DNA from: an uncultured Saprospiraceae bacterium
GTDB taxonomy: Bacteria; Bacteroidota; Bacteroidia; Chitinophagales; Saprospiraceae
Length of the DNA stretch: 16,528 bases
Assembly: GCA_937967535.1 (NCBI GenBank)
Contig: CALCMV010000366.1
Span: 1-16,528, forward strand
Direction: 5' to 3'
Positions 7,589-15,800 of the stretch are shown in pieces; the first letter of the stretch is position 1; every line of letters begins with the position of its first letter. Both the position numbers and the translations under genes were made by a program. Under the pieces are notes generated by a model that had not been told where the DNA came from, made no database searches, and was given only the letters and a program-made list of their open reading frames with translations.

Positions 7589-8083
7589 TTATTTACGGAG
7601 GGTTTGGATGGAGTGAATGATGGAGGCAATGCCCTGTATTAGTAAGAAAACAAAGCCTAAGACCATACAAAATTTGAGTATATACAGTGCAGGCAAACCG
7701 CCTGCCTGTCCCGAACTTTCGCCCATTCTAAAGGAAGTCATCGCGTATTTCCAACACGCCATAATCGCTACTACGCACCACGGCAATAAGAATAATAAAC
7801 CACCAATCAGATTGACTTTTGCCTTCCCTCGTTCCGACCATTTGGCATAAAAAAGGTCAACACGTACATGCTTATCGTGCTTAAAAGCATAACCCGAACC
7901 AAATAAAAAGGTCAGCGCAAATAAATAAATCTCCAACTCAATCATCCAGATAAACGATGTTCCCAAAGCATAGCGCATAAACACATCTACACATATCACC
8001 CACACCATCAAGGAAGTACACCAAGCAAATATTCGCCCGATGTTTTCATTAATTGCCTCAAAAATATTTTTAATTGCATTCAT
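7589..8083 (-). CDS. dctQ: TRAP transporter small permease (DctQ-type)
   Basis: This is the four-helix membrane subunit of the TRAP transporter (164 aa from the chosen start). Hydrophobic segments are visible at WCTSLMVWVICVDVFMRYAL, IWMIELEIYLFALTFLFGSG, GGLLFLLPWCVVAIMACWKY and FCMVLGFVFLLIQGIASI. The family pattern of a helix ending in D-V-F-M-R-Y, then E-x-x-x-Y-L-F, then H-V-R-V-D-L-F is present. I chose the ATG at 8083, which is preceded by AAGGA. A TTG-initiated form from 8131 would add 16 residues before the first helix and overlap the ArsR stop. It sits 44 nt downstream of the regulator gene and 114 nt upstream of the large permease, so the three genes are probably one transcript. 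Confidence 0.88.
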   Translation of the reverse strand: MNAIKNIFEAINENIGRIFAWCTSLMVWVICVDVFMRYALGTSFIWMIELEIYLFALTFLFGSGYAFKHDKHVRVDLFYAKWSERGKAKVNLIGGLLFLLPWCVVAIMACWKYAMTSFRMGESSGQAGGLPALYILKFCMVLGFVFLLIQGIASIIHSIQTLRK

Positions 8084-8127
8084 ATTCCTTGATTTCTTAT
8101 TCGTGTATTCAACAATTCTACAACCCG

Positions 8128-8424
8128 TCAATCCGTCACTACGATTTTGATAATTTCCTGAAATGCCGGATTTGCAAGCGAATAAAAAGAATTTTTTCCC
8201 TCACGACTCACCCTCACAATTTTTTTACCCTTCAAAATACGTAAATGATGCGAAGCAATCGCCTGTTCGACATTCAGTGCTTCATGTACCTGCGTGACCG
8301 AGCATTTCTCCTCTTTACTCAGTAGGTCAACTATTGTAATGCGAATTGGATGAGCGATAGCCCGCAAGGTTTCTGTTGCATCTACCAATTCCTCTATATC
8401 AAAACGACTATTAAACTCAGCCAT
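8128..8424 (-). CDS. ArsR-family winged-helix regulator
   Basis: This is a small (98 aa) DNA-binding repressor-type protein. The order is a dimerisation helix (IEELVDATETLRAIAHPIRI), then VDLLSKEEKCSVTQVHEALN, a recognition helix region VEQAIASHHLRILKGKKIV, and a wing REGKNSFYSLA. That is the ArsR/SmtB winged-helix plan. Only one cysteine (in EEKCSV) is present, where metal sensors carry CxC pairs, so it probably does not sense arsenic-type metals. It lies just upstream of the TRAP genes and likely controls them and itself. The ATG at 8424 is chosen: the longer TTG start at 8442 falls inside a TATATTTG promoter box (8440-8447). Confidence 0.85.
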   Translation of the reverse strand: MAEFNSRFDIEELVDATETLRAIAHPIRITIVDLLSKEEKCSVTQVHEALNVEQAIASHHLRILKGKKIVRVSREGKNSFYSLANPAFQEIIKIVVTD

Positions 8425-8439
8425 AATTTTTTGTTTATG

Positions 8440-8447
8440 CAAATATA
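8440..8447 (-). promoter_or_regulatory. Putative -7 box for the arsR-TRAP operon
   Basis: On the minus strand TATATTTG matches TAnnTTTG. Transcription would begin close to 8433, giving a leader of only about 10 nt before the ATG at 8424. No TTG-type upstream element was found at the expected spacing, so the promoter may depend on regulation. Confidence 0.4.
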
Positions 8448-8452
8448 AAGAA

Positions 8453-8514
8453 GTCAGAACATTTCATTGTCAGAGGACAGAATATTTCATTGTCCAGAGG
8501 TCAGAATATCTGAC
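8453..8514. promoter_or_regulatory. Direct repeats, candidate ArsR operator
   Basis: CAGAAYATTTCATTGTC occurs at 8455-8471 and 8478-8494 (23 nt apart), each followed by an AGAGG (8472-8476, 8496-8500). A partial third copy CAGAATAT starts at 8502 and overlaps a short dyad GTCAG-AATAT-CTGAC (8500-8514). The block lies directly upstream of the putative -7 box, where an ArsR-family repressor would bind. It could also be a neutral intergenic repeat. Confidence 0.45.
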
Positions 8515-8537
8515 AGCACAGCGGTCTGATTGCTCAT

Positions 8538-9353
8538 TTACACCGCAACTGCGTGTTCTCTCAGTGCCTCATTAAGTGATACCTTTTTATTCGTACTTTC
8601 TTTGCGCTGCCCGATAATCAAAGCACAAGGCACTTCGTACTCCCCTGCCGGAAATTTTTTGGTGTAGCTACCCGGAATCACCACCGAACGCGGCGGTACA
8701 TAAGCACGATACTCCTTAGCTTCGGCTTGCGTAACATCAATAATATGAGTAGATTGTGTAATCACCGTATTTGCGCCAAGTACCGATTCGCGCCCAATAC
8801 GCACCCCTTCCACCACGATACAACGCGACCCGATAAAGCAATCATCCTCAATAATAGTAGGCGTAGCTTGTAAAGGTTCAAGCACACCGCCGATGCCTAC
8901 ACCGCCACTAAGGTGTACATTTTTACCGATTTGCCCGCACGAGCCTACCGTAGCCCAAGTATCCACCATCGTCCCACTATCTACATAAGCCCCGATATTG
9001 ACATACGAAGGCATCATAATAACCCCCCTTTGTACAAACGCCCCATATCGCGCTATCGCATGAGGCACCACGCGCACACCTTTCGCAGCATAATCGCGTT
9101 TGAGCAGCATTTTATCGTGAAATTCAAACGGACCGACCTCAATCGTTTCCATTTTTTGAATGGGAAAATACAAAACTACCGCCTTTTTTACCCACTCATT
9201 CACCTGCCAATCATCCCCCGCAGGTTGTGCTACCCTCAACTCCCCCACATCCAGCAAATCAATTACTTTGCGAATAGCTGCTTGCGTGTCGTCACTCTTC
9301 AATAATTCACGGTTTTCCCAAGCCGCTTCTATTCTTTGTTGTAAATTTTCCAT
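8538..9353 (-). CDS. dapD: 2,3,4,5-tetrahydropyridine-2,6-dicarboxylate N-succinyltransferase
   Basis: This cytoplasmic enzyme transfers succinyl from succinyl-CoA to tetrahydrodipicolinate in the succinylase route to meso-diaminopimelate and lysine. The length (271 aa) is typical. The N-terminal helical domain (about 1-100) includes the segment DWQVNEWVKKAVVLYFPI. The left-handed beta-helix (about 100-235) carries hexapeptide repeats and the family stretches MMPSYVNIGAYVDSGTMVDT, SCGQIGKNVHLSGGVGIGGV and FIGSRCIVVEGVRIG. The C-terminus has SVVIPGSYTKKFPAGEYEVP and CALIIGQRKEST. No other lysine-pathway gene is next to it. It ends about 95 nt before the arsR promoter region on the same strand and is divergent from the lipoprotein gene across a 152-nt gap. 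Confidence 0.97.
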   Translation of the reverse strand: MENLQQRIEAAWENRELLKSDDTQAAIRKVIDLLDVGELRVAQPAGDDWQVNEWVKKAVVLYFPIQKMETIEVGPFEFHDKMLLKRDYAAKGVRVVPHAIARYGAFVQRGVIMMPSYVNIGAYVDSGTMVDTWATVGSCGQIGKNVHLSGGVGIGGVLEPLQATPTIIEDDCFIGSRCIVVEGVRIGRESVLGANTVITQSTHIIDVTQAEAKEYRAYVPPRSVVIPGSYTKKFPAGEYEVPCALIIGQRKESTNKKVSLNEALREHAVAV

Positions 9354-9505
9354 TTGTTTATATCTTTAAAAATAATTAAGTTTTCATAACGTTTTAATTG
9401 CATCGCTTCACCGTCTCCATGCCCCTTGTCTAGATTGTTGATTAGGAGCGCAGCAATAAAACAACAACAATTAAAACACAAATAAAATAAACCTGTTTGT
9501 AAAAA

Positions 9506-10135
9506 ATGATTTTAATACGAAAAATTACCTTTATTTTTATTATTCTAAATGTATTTGCTTGTTCAAAGCCTGTCGAAATCATTCAAGAACATGACGATAA
9601 CGACAATTTAATTGTTGAATATCAACGCCGCAAAGATGATTTTGCCAAACATGGTTGGTACAAACGCTATTATCCTACGGGCGAATTGAACGAAGAAGCC
9701 AAGTATACGGATAATAAAATAACCGGACAACGAAAGATGTACTTTAAAAATGGCGATATTCAAGTAATTGAAACCCATTCTAATGGAAAATTTGAGGGCT
9801 TATACCAGTCCTTTTATGATAATGGCAAACTGGAACAGGAAGGCAATTACGCGAATAATACGATGAGTGGCGAGTGGAAATTTCACTACAAAACGGGTGA
9901 ATTGCGCGAAGTCGTCCAATTTAAAAACAATCAGGAAAACGGTCCATTCAAAGAATATTTCAAGAATGGTAATTTAAAATTTGAAGGAATTTACGAAGGC
10001 GGTGATTATGAGGTCGGAGAATTGAAAAAATACGATGAATCCGGGAATTTGATTGCCAAAATGAACTGCGAAATCCGGCAGGCAGCCGGAGAAAAATTCA
10101 GTCAATGCTCCACCGTTTGGAGTGCCAATGAGTGA
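9506..10135 (+). CDS. MORN-repeat (YwqK-like) lipoprotein
   Basis: This 209-residue protein is probably exported and lipidated. A hydrophobic leader (MILIRKITFIFIILNVFA) ends at C19, in a weak lipobox V-F-A-C. From about residue 48 to 180 it is built of five to six repeats of roughly 23 residues with the pattern Y-x-x-G-x-L-x-x-E-x-x-Y-x-x-N-x-x-x-G-x-W/F-K-x-Y/F, as in COG2849/YwqK-type MORN proteins. Examples are YYPTGELNEEAKYTDNKITG, FYDNGKLEQEGNYANNTMSG and YFKNGNLKFEGIY. The tail has two cysteines (C187 region and SQCSTVW). Databases often label relatives as a YwqK family antitoxin, but no toxin partner is present and a lipoprotein is an unlikely antitoxin. It precedes porQ by 33-45 nt and is probably co-transcribed. 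Function unknown. Confidence 0.75.
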   Translation: MILIRKITFIFIILNVFACSKPVEIIQEHDDNDNLIVEYQRRKDDFAKHGWYKRYYPTGELNEEAKYTDNKITGQRKMYFKNGDIQVIETHSNGKFEGLYQSFYDNGKLEQEGNYANNTMSGEWKFHYKTGELREVVQFKNNQENGPFKEYFKNGNLKFEGIYEGGDYEVGELKKYDESGNLIAKMNCEIRQAAGEKFSQCSTVWSANE

Positions 10136-10180
10136 ATGAATGAATTTTGAATGAGTGAATAATTTTGAATGAATGAATTT
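10131..10180 (+). repeat. TGAATGAAT short repeats in the lipoprotein-porQ gap
   Basis: The gap and the lipoprotein stop codon are made of TGAATGAA and TTTTGAATGA words. The run provides several in-register ATG codons before porQ, including the annotated-style start at 10169. Slippage here would move the porQ start context rather than its frame body. Confidence 0.6.
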
Positions 10181-11230
10181 ATGAGACTATATACTACACT
10201 ATTTTTCTGTTTAATTTTCTCCCAAATCACACTCGCCCAAATCGGCGGCGATAATGTGTACGAATTTGTCAATTTGCCTATATCGGCGCGGGTCAGCGCA
10301 TTGGGTGGCAATTTGATTACAGTCAAAGATGATGATAATGCCCTCGCCTACGGCAATCCCGCTACACTCAATCCCTTGATGCACCAACAAGCCACTTTTA
10401 ATTCTGCCTTTTATGCTGCCGGAATTAATTATGGTTTTCTTGGTTATGGTTTTCACTCAAACAAACTGAATACTACTCTGAATGGTGGCTTACAATACAT
10501 CACTTACGGAGATTTTATTGCTGCCGACGAAACGGGTTTGCAAACGGGTGAATTCAGCGCCGCCGAGTACGTATTCAGCATCGGTGCAGGGCGGCAATAT
10601 AGCGAGCAGATTTCTTACGGTATCAATCTCAAAACAATTTATTCGCGCCTCGAATCCTATAATTCACTCGGTATAGCCGCCGATGCTGCAGTGATGTACG
10701 CAGATACAGCCACAAACTTTACCGCTACATTGGTCTTCAAAAATATAGGTACACAACTCAACACCTACGTTGCCGATAATCGTGAGGATATTCCCTTTGG
10801 AGTGCAAGCGGGTATTTCAAAACGTTTGCGATATTTGCCCTTTCGTTTTTCCATTATTGCCCATAATTTGCAGCGTTGGAATATTCGTTATAATGACCCC
10901 AATCAGATAGAACCTACTTCGCTGTTTGATAATACGCCGCAAGAGGAGAATCGTTTTGTGGTTTGGACGGATAATTTTTTCCGTCATTTTATTTTTAATG
11001 GTGAATTGCTCGCAGGTAAAGCGGATAATTTCAGGATTCGTATAGGCTACAATCATTTGCGGCGTGCCGAATTGAATGTAAACAACTTACGCAGTTTGGC
11101 GGGTTTTTCTACGGGCTTGGGTATTAAGGTAAAGAAATTTAGAATTGACTATGGATTAGCGGTTTATCACTTGGCAGGAACGGTTCATCATTTTGGAATT
11201 TCTACTAATATTAATTCGTTTACTCGTTGA
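10181..11230 (+). CDS. porQ: Type IX secretion system protein PorQ
   Basis: This is an outer-membrane-associated component of the T9SS, in a family related to barrel proteins such as PorP/PorV-type accessories and needed for handling of cargo with C-terminal sorting domains. A signal peptide (RLYTTLFFCLIFSQITLA) precedes the mature start QIGGDNVYEF. The diagnostic N-terminal block is GGDNVYEFVNLPISARVSAL followed by GGN. NPATLNP and the barrel-type strand series follow up to the end (LAGTVHHFGISTNI). The length of 349 aa fits the family. I prefer the ATG at 10181, since the one at 10169 lies in the short repeats and would add MNEF before the signal peptide. The gene is downstream of the MORN lipoprotein and convergent with a T9SS-sorted protein gene. 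Confidence 0.88.
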   Translation: MRLYTTLFFCLIFSQITLAQIGGDNVYEFVNLPISARVSALGGNLITVKDDDNALAYGNPATLNPLMHQQATFNSAFYAAGINYGFLGYGFHSNKLNTTLNGGLQYITYGDFIAADETGLQTGEFSAAEYVFSIGAGRQYSEQISYGINLKTIYSRLESYNSLGIAADAAVMYADTATNFTATLVFKNIGTQLNTYVADNREDIPFGVQAGISKRLRYLPFRFSIIAHNLQRWNIRYNDPNQIEPTSLFDNTPQEENRFVVWTDNFFRHFIFNGELLAGKADNFRIRIGYNHLRRAELNVNNLRSLAGFSTGLGIKVKKFRIDYGLAVYHLAGTVHHFGISTNINSFTR

Positions 11231-11444
11231 TTCCTTATTCGTGGTATTATTTTATTAGCGTTTTTTTCAATATATTGTTTTTATTATTAATTCAATTAAA
11301 AACAAAATTAACGTGAATAATGTGTTTTGTTTTTGTTGAATTTCTTGAATTATTAATATTTTTATAATAAAACAAAAAAATTATACAACATATTAAAAAT
11401 AAGCGTTAATAAATAGCATTTTACACTCGTCTAATATCAAAAAT

Positions 11445-11476
11445 AAAGGGGATTTTACATCTGTAAAATCCCCTTT
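11445..11476. terminator. Strong bidirectional terminator hairpin
   Basis: AAAGGGGATTTTACA (11445-11459) pairs perfectly with 11462-11476 around a 2-nt loop. It is flanked by T-rich sequence on the plus strand (TTTTAATTT) and by A-rich sequence on the other side (T-rich on the minus strand). It can stop both porQ and the minus-strand T9SS-sorted gene. Confidence 0.85.
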
Positions 11477-11511
11477 TAATTTATCTAATAAATTCAATGG
11501 CAAGATAAGTA

Positions 11512-11537
11512 CAAGTTCTAATTGAACTTGGTTTTTT
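11512..11537 (+). terminator. Second hairpin with T-tract, plus strand
   Basis: CAAGTTC (11512-11518) pairs with GAACTTG (11524-11530), followed by G and six T. It would catch plus-strand readthrough of the first terminator before the antisense gene ends at 11553. Confidence 0.55.
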
Positions 11538-11552
11538 ACTTGCTTGAACTAA

Positions 11553-12722
11553 TTATTTTTTGATAAACGGACGCACGATAGGTGCTTCGTTGCCATCTAT
11601 AATATTGATGAAGTATGCACCAACAGGCAATTGACTAACATCGTAGTTGAATTGGTTGAATCCCTGTGCAGTGTTTTCTATTCTTGTCATCAACACTTTC
11701 CCTAAAGTATTTACCATATTGACAGTAATTTCGCCTGTAATTACAGAATCATAAACTATGCTCAATTCAGTAGATGTAGGAACAGGAAATACTGCTATAT
11801 TATCTCTAAGTTTGATAGCAATAGCGACTATATCAGAGTACTCAAAGCTACCGTCTATATCTACCATTTTCAAACGGTAGTAGCTGATACCAAGGTGTGG
11901 CTGATTGTCTTGGAAATCATAAGAGCGAACTTGGAGGGAATTTCCGGCAGCTTGTACCTGACCGATTCTTGTGAAATCAGTACCATTAGTACTTCTCTGC
12001 ACCTCAAAGTAATCACTGTTTTCCTCAGTAGCTGTTTTCCAAACTAATTGATTGTAGTCTCCTTCATTCCAACCGTCGAAAACAAGCAATGAAATTGGTA
12101 ATGTGTTTGTACATTGACCATTCTCAAAATCAAGGTTAACGCGCTCTCCATCCAAAGTATTCTCGTCGTAAGAGAATAAATCAGTAGGAATAGGTCCGTT
12201 TGCTACCCAAATCAAACCTGCTTCAGCTGTTGTCGGATCATTCAAACCTGTGATACGGAATTCACCAACTTTATAAACGCATGATGTAGCATCTACTCTT
12301 GGTATATTATTCATCAAAGCATTGTTATCTGACGGATTGATTCCATTCAGATTTACGATAAGCATGTCTCCGAGTGCTGAATTTTCGGCAGCTTCGTTCA
12401 ATTGTGTGCTTAGGTTCAAATCTACTAAAAGATTTACCGTAGCATCTTGTCCTAAGCTATTCGTCAAAGCAGTAGAGTTGCTTATTTTTTCAAATGTAGG
12501 ATTGGTAAATAGGCTGCTATTGTAATTAAATACAAAATCAGCATTACCCAGGTAAAGTGGTCCACCAGTATTGTTGTTGGCAGTACGAACCATAATACTA
12601 AATTCGTAATTGCCATTTACAACAGTTTCATTTTCAACTGATAGAACAGCGTTTACTTGTGCTTCCGCTTGGAAAGCAAGCAGTAGAACTGCACTAAAGA
12701 TGATATATTTTATATAACGCAT
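11553..12722 (-). CDS. T9SS type A sorted protein with cohesin-like N-terminal region
   Basis: This 389-residue surface or secreted protein has a signal peptide at 1-21 (cut in AEA-Q). Residues about 24-200 are a beta-rich module, with YEFSIMVRT, LYLGNADFVFNYNSSLF and SALGDMLIVNLNG, resembling the cohesin/CBM-like modules found in Bacteroidota T9SS proteins; this assignment is by pattern only. Residues 209-300 are FN3-like (LVWKTATEENSDYFEVQRST to SYYRLKMVDIDGSFEYSDI). Residues 308-389 form a type A sorting domain: AVFPVPTSTELSI, then GKVLMTRIEN and QLPVGAYFINI, ending RPFIKK. The usual YPNP is FPVP here. It is cargo for the T9SS whose PorQ is encoded next door. It follows the giant HYR gene across a 101-nt gap containing a terminator. 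Confidence 0.82.
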   Translation of the reverse strand: MRYIKYIIFSAVLLLAFQAEAQVNAVLSVENETVVNGNYEFSIMVRTANNNTGGPLYLGNADFVFNYNSSLFTNPTFEKISNSTALTNSLGQDATVNLLVDLNLSTQLNEAAENSALGDMLIVNLNGINPSDNNALMNNIPRVDATSCVYKVGEFRITGLNDPTTAEAGLIWVANGPIPTDLFSYDENTLDGERVNLDFENGQCTNTLPISLLVFDGWNEGDYNQLVWKTATEENSDYFEVQRSTNGTDFTRIGQVQAAGNSLQVRSYDFQDNQPHLGISYYRLKMVDIDGSFEYSDIVAIAIKLRDNIAVFPVPTSTELSIVYDSVITGEITVNMVNTLGKVLMTRIENTAQGFNQFNYDVSQLPVGAYFINIIDGNEAPIVRPFIKK

Positions 12723-12788
12723 TGTTATTTTTCTTTTTGTTAATAATGAAAACTTATTTCAATAATTAATAATAAATAAAATTATAAG

Positions 12789-12815
12789 GCAGAGAGGCGC
12801 ATAGCACCTCTCCGC
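12789..12815 (-). terminator. Strand-specific terminator after the HYR gene
   Basis: Arms 12789-12800 and 12804-12815 form a 12-bp stem with a 3-nt loop. As minus-strand RNA both imperfect positions become G-U pairs, and the stem is followed by a U/A-rich tail. As plus-strand RNA they are A/C mismatches. The hairpin therefore fits termination of the HYR gene rather than of plus-strand transcription. Confidence 0.65.
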
Positions 12816-12823
12816 AAATAACT

Positions 12824-15800
12824 TTATTGTGGCAATTGCTCGATAGTATTTCTATTGTTGTAAGAGATATTTCTATCTGCTGCCGTAGTCGCTCCGTTCA
12901 TGTCGCAATCTTGCATCATGTACGCTTGCGTATTACGATTGTTCCAGATATCTGAACGGTCTGCCGCAGTGATAGCGCCATCGCCTGTCGAATCACCTGC
13001 AATCATAACCATCTTACCATTGACATTTACTCGTGCATTTGTACCCCAAGTTTGGAAGCCAGCATCTGTAAAGTCTAACATTGGTGCGCTTGCATCTAAG
13101 AATACAGGCGTGGCAGTCATGATACCAAGGTGGTTGCGGTGACGGATAGCAACGTAGTAGTTGCCATTAGTCAAACCATTCAAAGTAATAGAAGGCGAAC
13201 CGTCGGCAGCCATAATGTCACCGTCTCTTTGTACGAGAGCGGATCTGCTCATCACTACTTGAGTAGGATCGTTAGCATCTCTGATTTCAACAGATATCCA
13301 GTCTACGGCTGCGTTTGTACTTGTTGCACTGGTCAGCATAGAAGAGTTAATACCTGTATTGTCACCATATGGCGTAACAAGTCCGAATGAAGTCGGCATA
13401 AGTGGATCTTTACGCAAGTCGTCTCTCATCATACCACCGCCGTTCATATACGCACCTTCCATAGCTACTCTACCTGCTACTCTTGGTGATGTACCACCAC
13501 CTACATTAACAGTGAATGAACATTCATCGGTATTACCGGCAGCATCTTCAAAGATGTATGTTACAACAGTTGTTTGGTTGAAGAAGTCACCCGGCTCGTG
13601 TGTTGCAAGTACCAATAAGCCTTCTGCTACACAGTTGTCAACAGGATTTGGTGGAACCCAATCTGCTGTACCCGGTCCGGCTAATGTAATGTCAGCAGGA
13701 CAGGCAGCTTCCGGCTCAAGGTCGTCTACTACGGTGATAGTAAAGTTGCATGTACCGGTATTACCGGCTTCGTCAACAGCTTTGTAAATAACAGTTGTAC
13801 TACCAATAGGGAAGAACATACCTGTATTTGGATGTGTACCATTATAAGAAAATACACCACAATTGTCGGTAGGTGTAGGTCTTTCCCATTCTACGAATGC
13901 TTTACAACCTGCACTTGCAACAGATACTACGATGTCTTCAGGACACTCAATAACAGGTTTTTCAACATCAAGTACTCTCACTTCAAAGCTACAAGCAGGC
14001 ACAGAACCATCATAAGTAACTGTTGTAATACCAACAGGGAAGAAGTCCCCAATATCACAAGGTCCGCTTGTACCGTCAGGAAATACGCATGAAGTAGGAG
14101 GCGCAGAAGCACCACTTGTACCTGAACAGCTACCGTTTACTACCGGAGGATTCCAGACTACATTTGCTCCACACTGACCCGGATCATTCGGTACTTTGAC
14201 CGTACTTGGGCAATTGAGTGTAAATATCTCATCTATAATAATAGTTACTGTATAGCTACATGTAGCAGTATTGCCTGCACCATCAGTTACGGTGTATGTG
14301 AGTGTTGTTGTTCCCGGAGGGAATGAACCTGTACCGGAATCACCACCACTTAACGCAACACCATTGTCAATGTCAAAATCTATTGTCAAACAGCCCGCAG
14401 CTGTACTACAATCATCAGCATATGTATATGGGTCTAAAGGTATTGGATTACCATTAGCATCCAACACTTCATCAACCTCACTAAATGGAAGTGCAGTATA
14501 GTCCGCACCATCGCAGTCCATTGTGTTGATAACTACGTCCGGTGGACATACAATCAAAGGATCTACATCATCAATTAGTGTCACTGTGACGGTTTCTGAA
14601 CCAACAGGAGCAGTTGGGTTGTCGGGTAGTCCATCGCCATTAATATCATCAAATACTGTAATCACAACATCTATCATATCTTCATGGCAAGTACCAAATA
14701 CAGTACCCGGAGCAGGATTCTGTGTTGCTACTGCACCACAGTTATCTTCCAGATTAATCCAGAAATCACTAGCCGGGTCTATATAATTTGGTACTTCTAC
14801 ACCACAATCATAAACACCATTATCACTGGTAGGAATGACTGCCGGATCTGCATCAAATGTAGGCGGTGTATCTTCTACTGTTACGCTCAAGTTACATTGT
14901 GGTGCGCTTGGGTAAGTAATCTGTGTAACACCTAATGGGAAGGCATCTCCCGAAGCACATGATCCCGATGTACCATCAGGGAAAACACAAGTTGCGTTCA
15001 TAGGTGTGCTGGAATCACATGCCTCAAGAGTTGGTGAAGGCCATTCGTGTACAGCTTCACAATTCTCATTAGCATCATAAGTTGCACTTGCCGCATCAGA
15101 ACCATTACATACAATTACAGGATCTGGGTCACCTATAGTAACGGTAAATGTACAAGTAGCTGTATTACCAGCCGCATCTGTAGCTGTGTAAGTCAATGTA
15201 GTAACACCAACAGGGAATGTACCTGTATTGCTAGCATCAAGTACTACACCATTATCGGCAGTAGGACCGGATAAAGTTACACAATCACAATCATCAGTGT
15301 ATGCTCCCGTAGCAGGGTTCGTAGGATTGGTTGGTGCAAGTGGATTTCCATTCGCATCCAATGTAGGCTCAACAAAAACAGGAACAGGTATAGTCACATC
15401 AGCTCCTTCGCACTCACCTACTAATGTGATGTCCATAGGACAAGTAATGAGCGGATCTACATCATCATTCAAGGTAACTGTAGCTGTACCAACATCGCTA
15501 TTACCGGCACTATCCGTAGCTGTTACTGTCACTACAATCGGGTCATCACAAACACCAGCATCGTCAACTACTGTTCCCGGTGCCGGATCTTGTGTAACGG
15601 TTACATCACAGTTGTCCATTCCATTATATAATGGATTTGGCGCACCATTGATAAATTCATCTTCATAATTTGGTATAACGACATCACAATCATATACACC
15701 ATTATTGCTCGTAGGTTCTGATACATCCTGCGGGTCTACCGTAGGTGGTGTATTATCTACTACTGTTACGCTCAAATTACATTGAGGCGCATCAGGATAT

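Larger units (their letters stand above)
11231..11552. other. Convergent non-coding gap
   Basis: This very AT-rich gap separates porQ from the T9SS-sorted protein gene. It holds two hairpin terminators, listed separately, and a weak A/T stem (11298-11307 with 11325-11334). No open reading frame of note or RNA gene was recognised. Confidence 0.6.

Noticed and set aside
8084..8131. 16-residue N-terminal extension of the small TRAP subunit
   Set aside because: It requires a TTG start overlapping the ArsR stop. The ATG at 8083 has a purine-rich site and begins just before the first helix.
9506..10135. Toxin-antitoxin antitoxin (YwqK label)
   Set aside because: The protein has a lipoprotein-type leader and MORN-like repeats, and no small toxin gene is adjacent.
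13359..13787. Plus-strand open frames antisense to the HYR gene (here and at 14523-14786, 15228-15668)
   Set aside because: They arise from the T/S/P-rich antisense of a repetitive gene with a biased codon pattern and show no independent signals.
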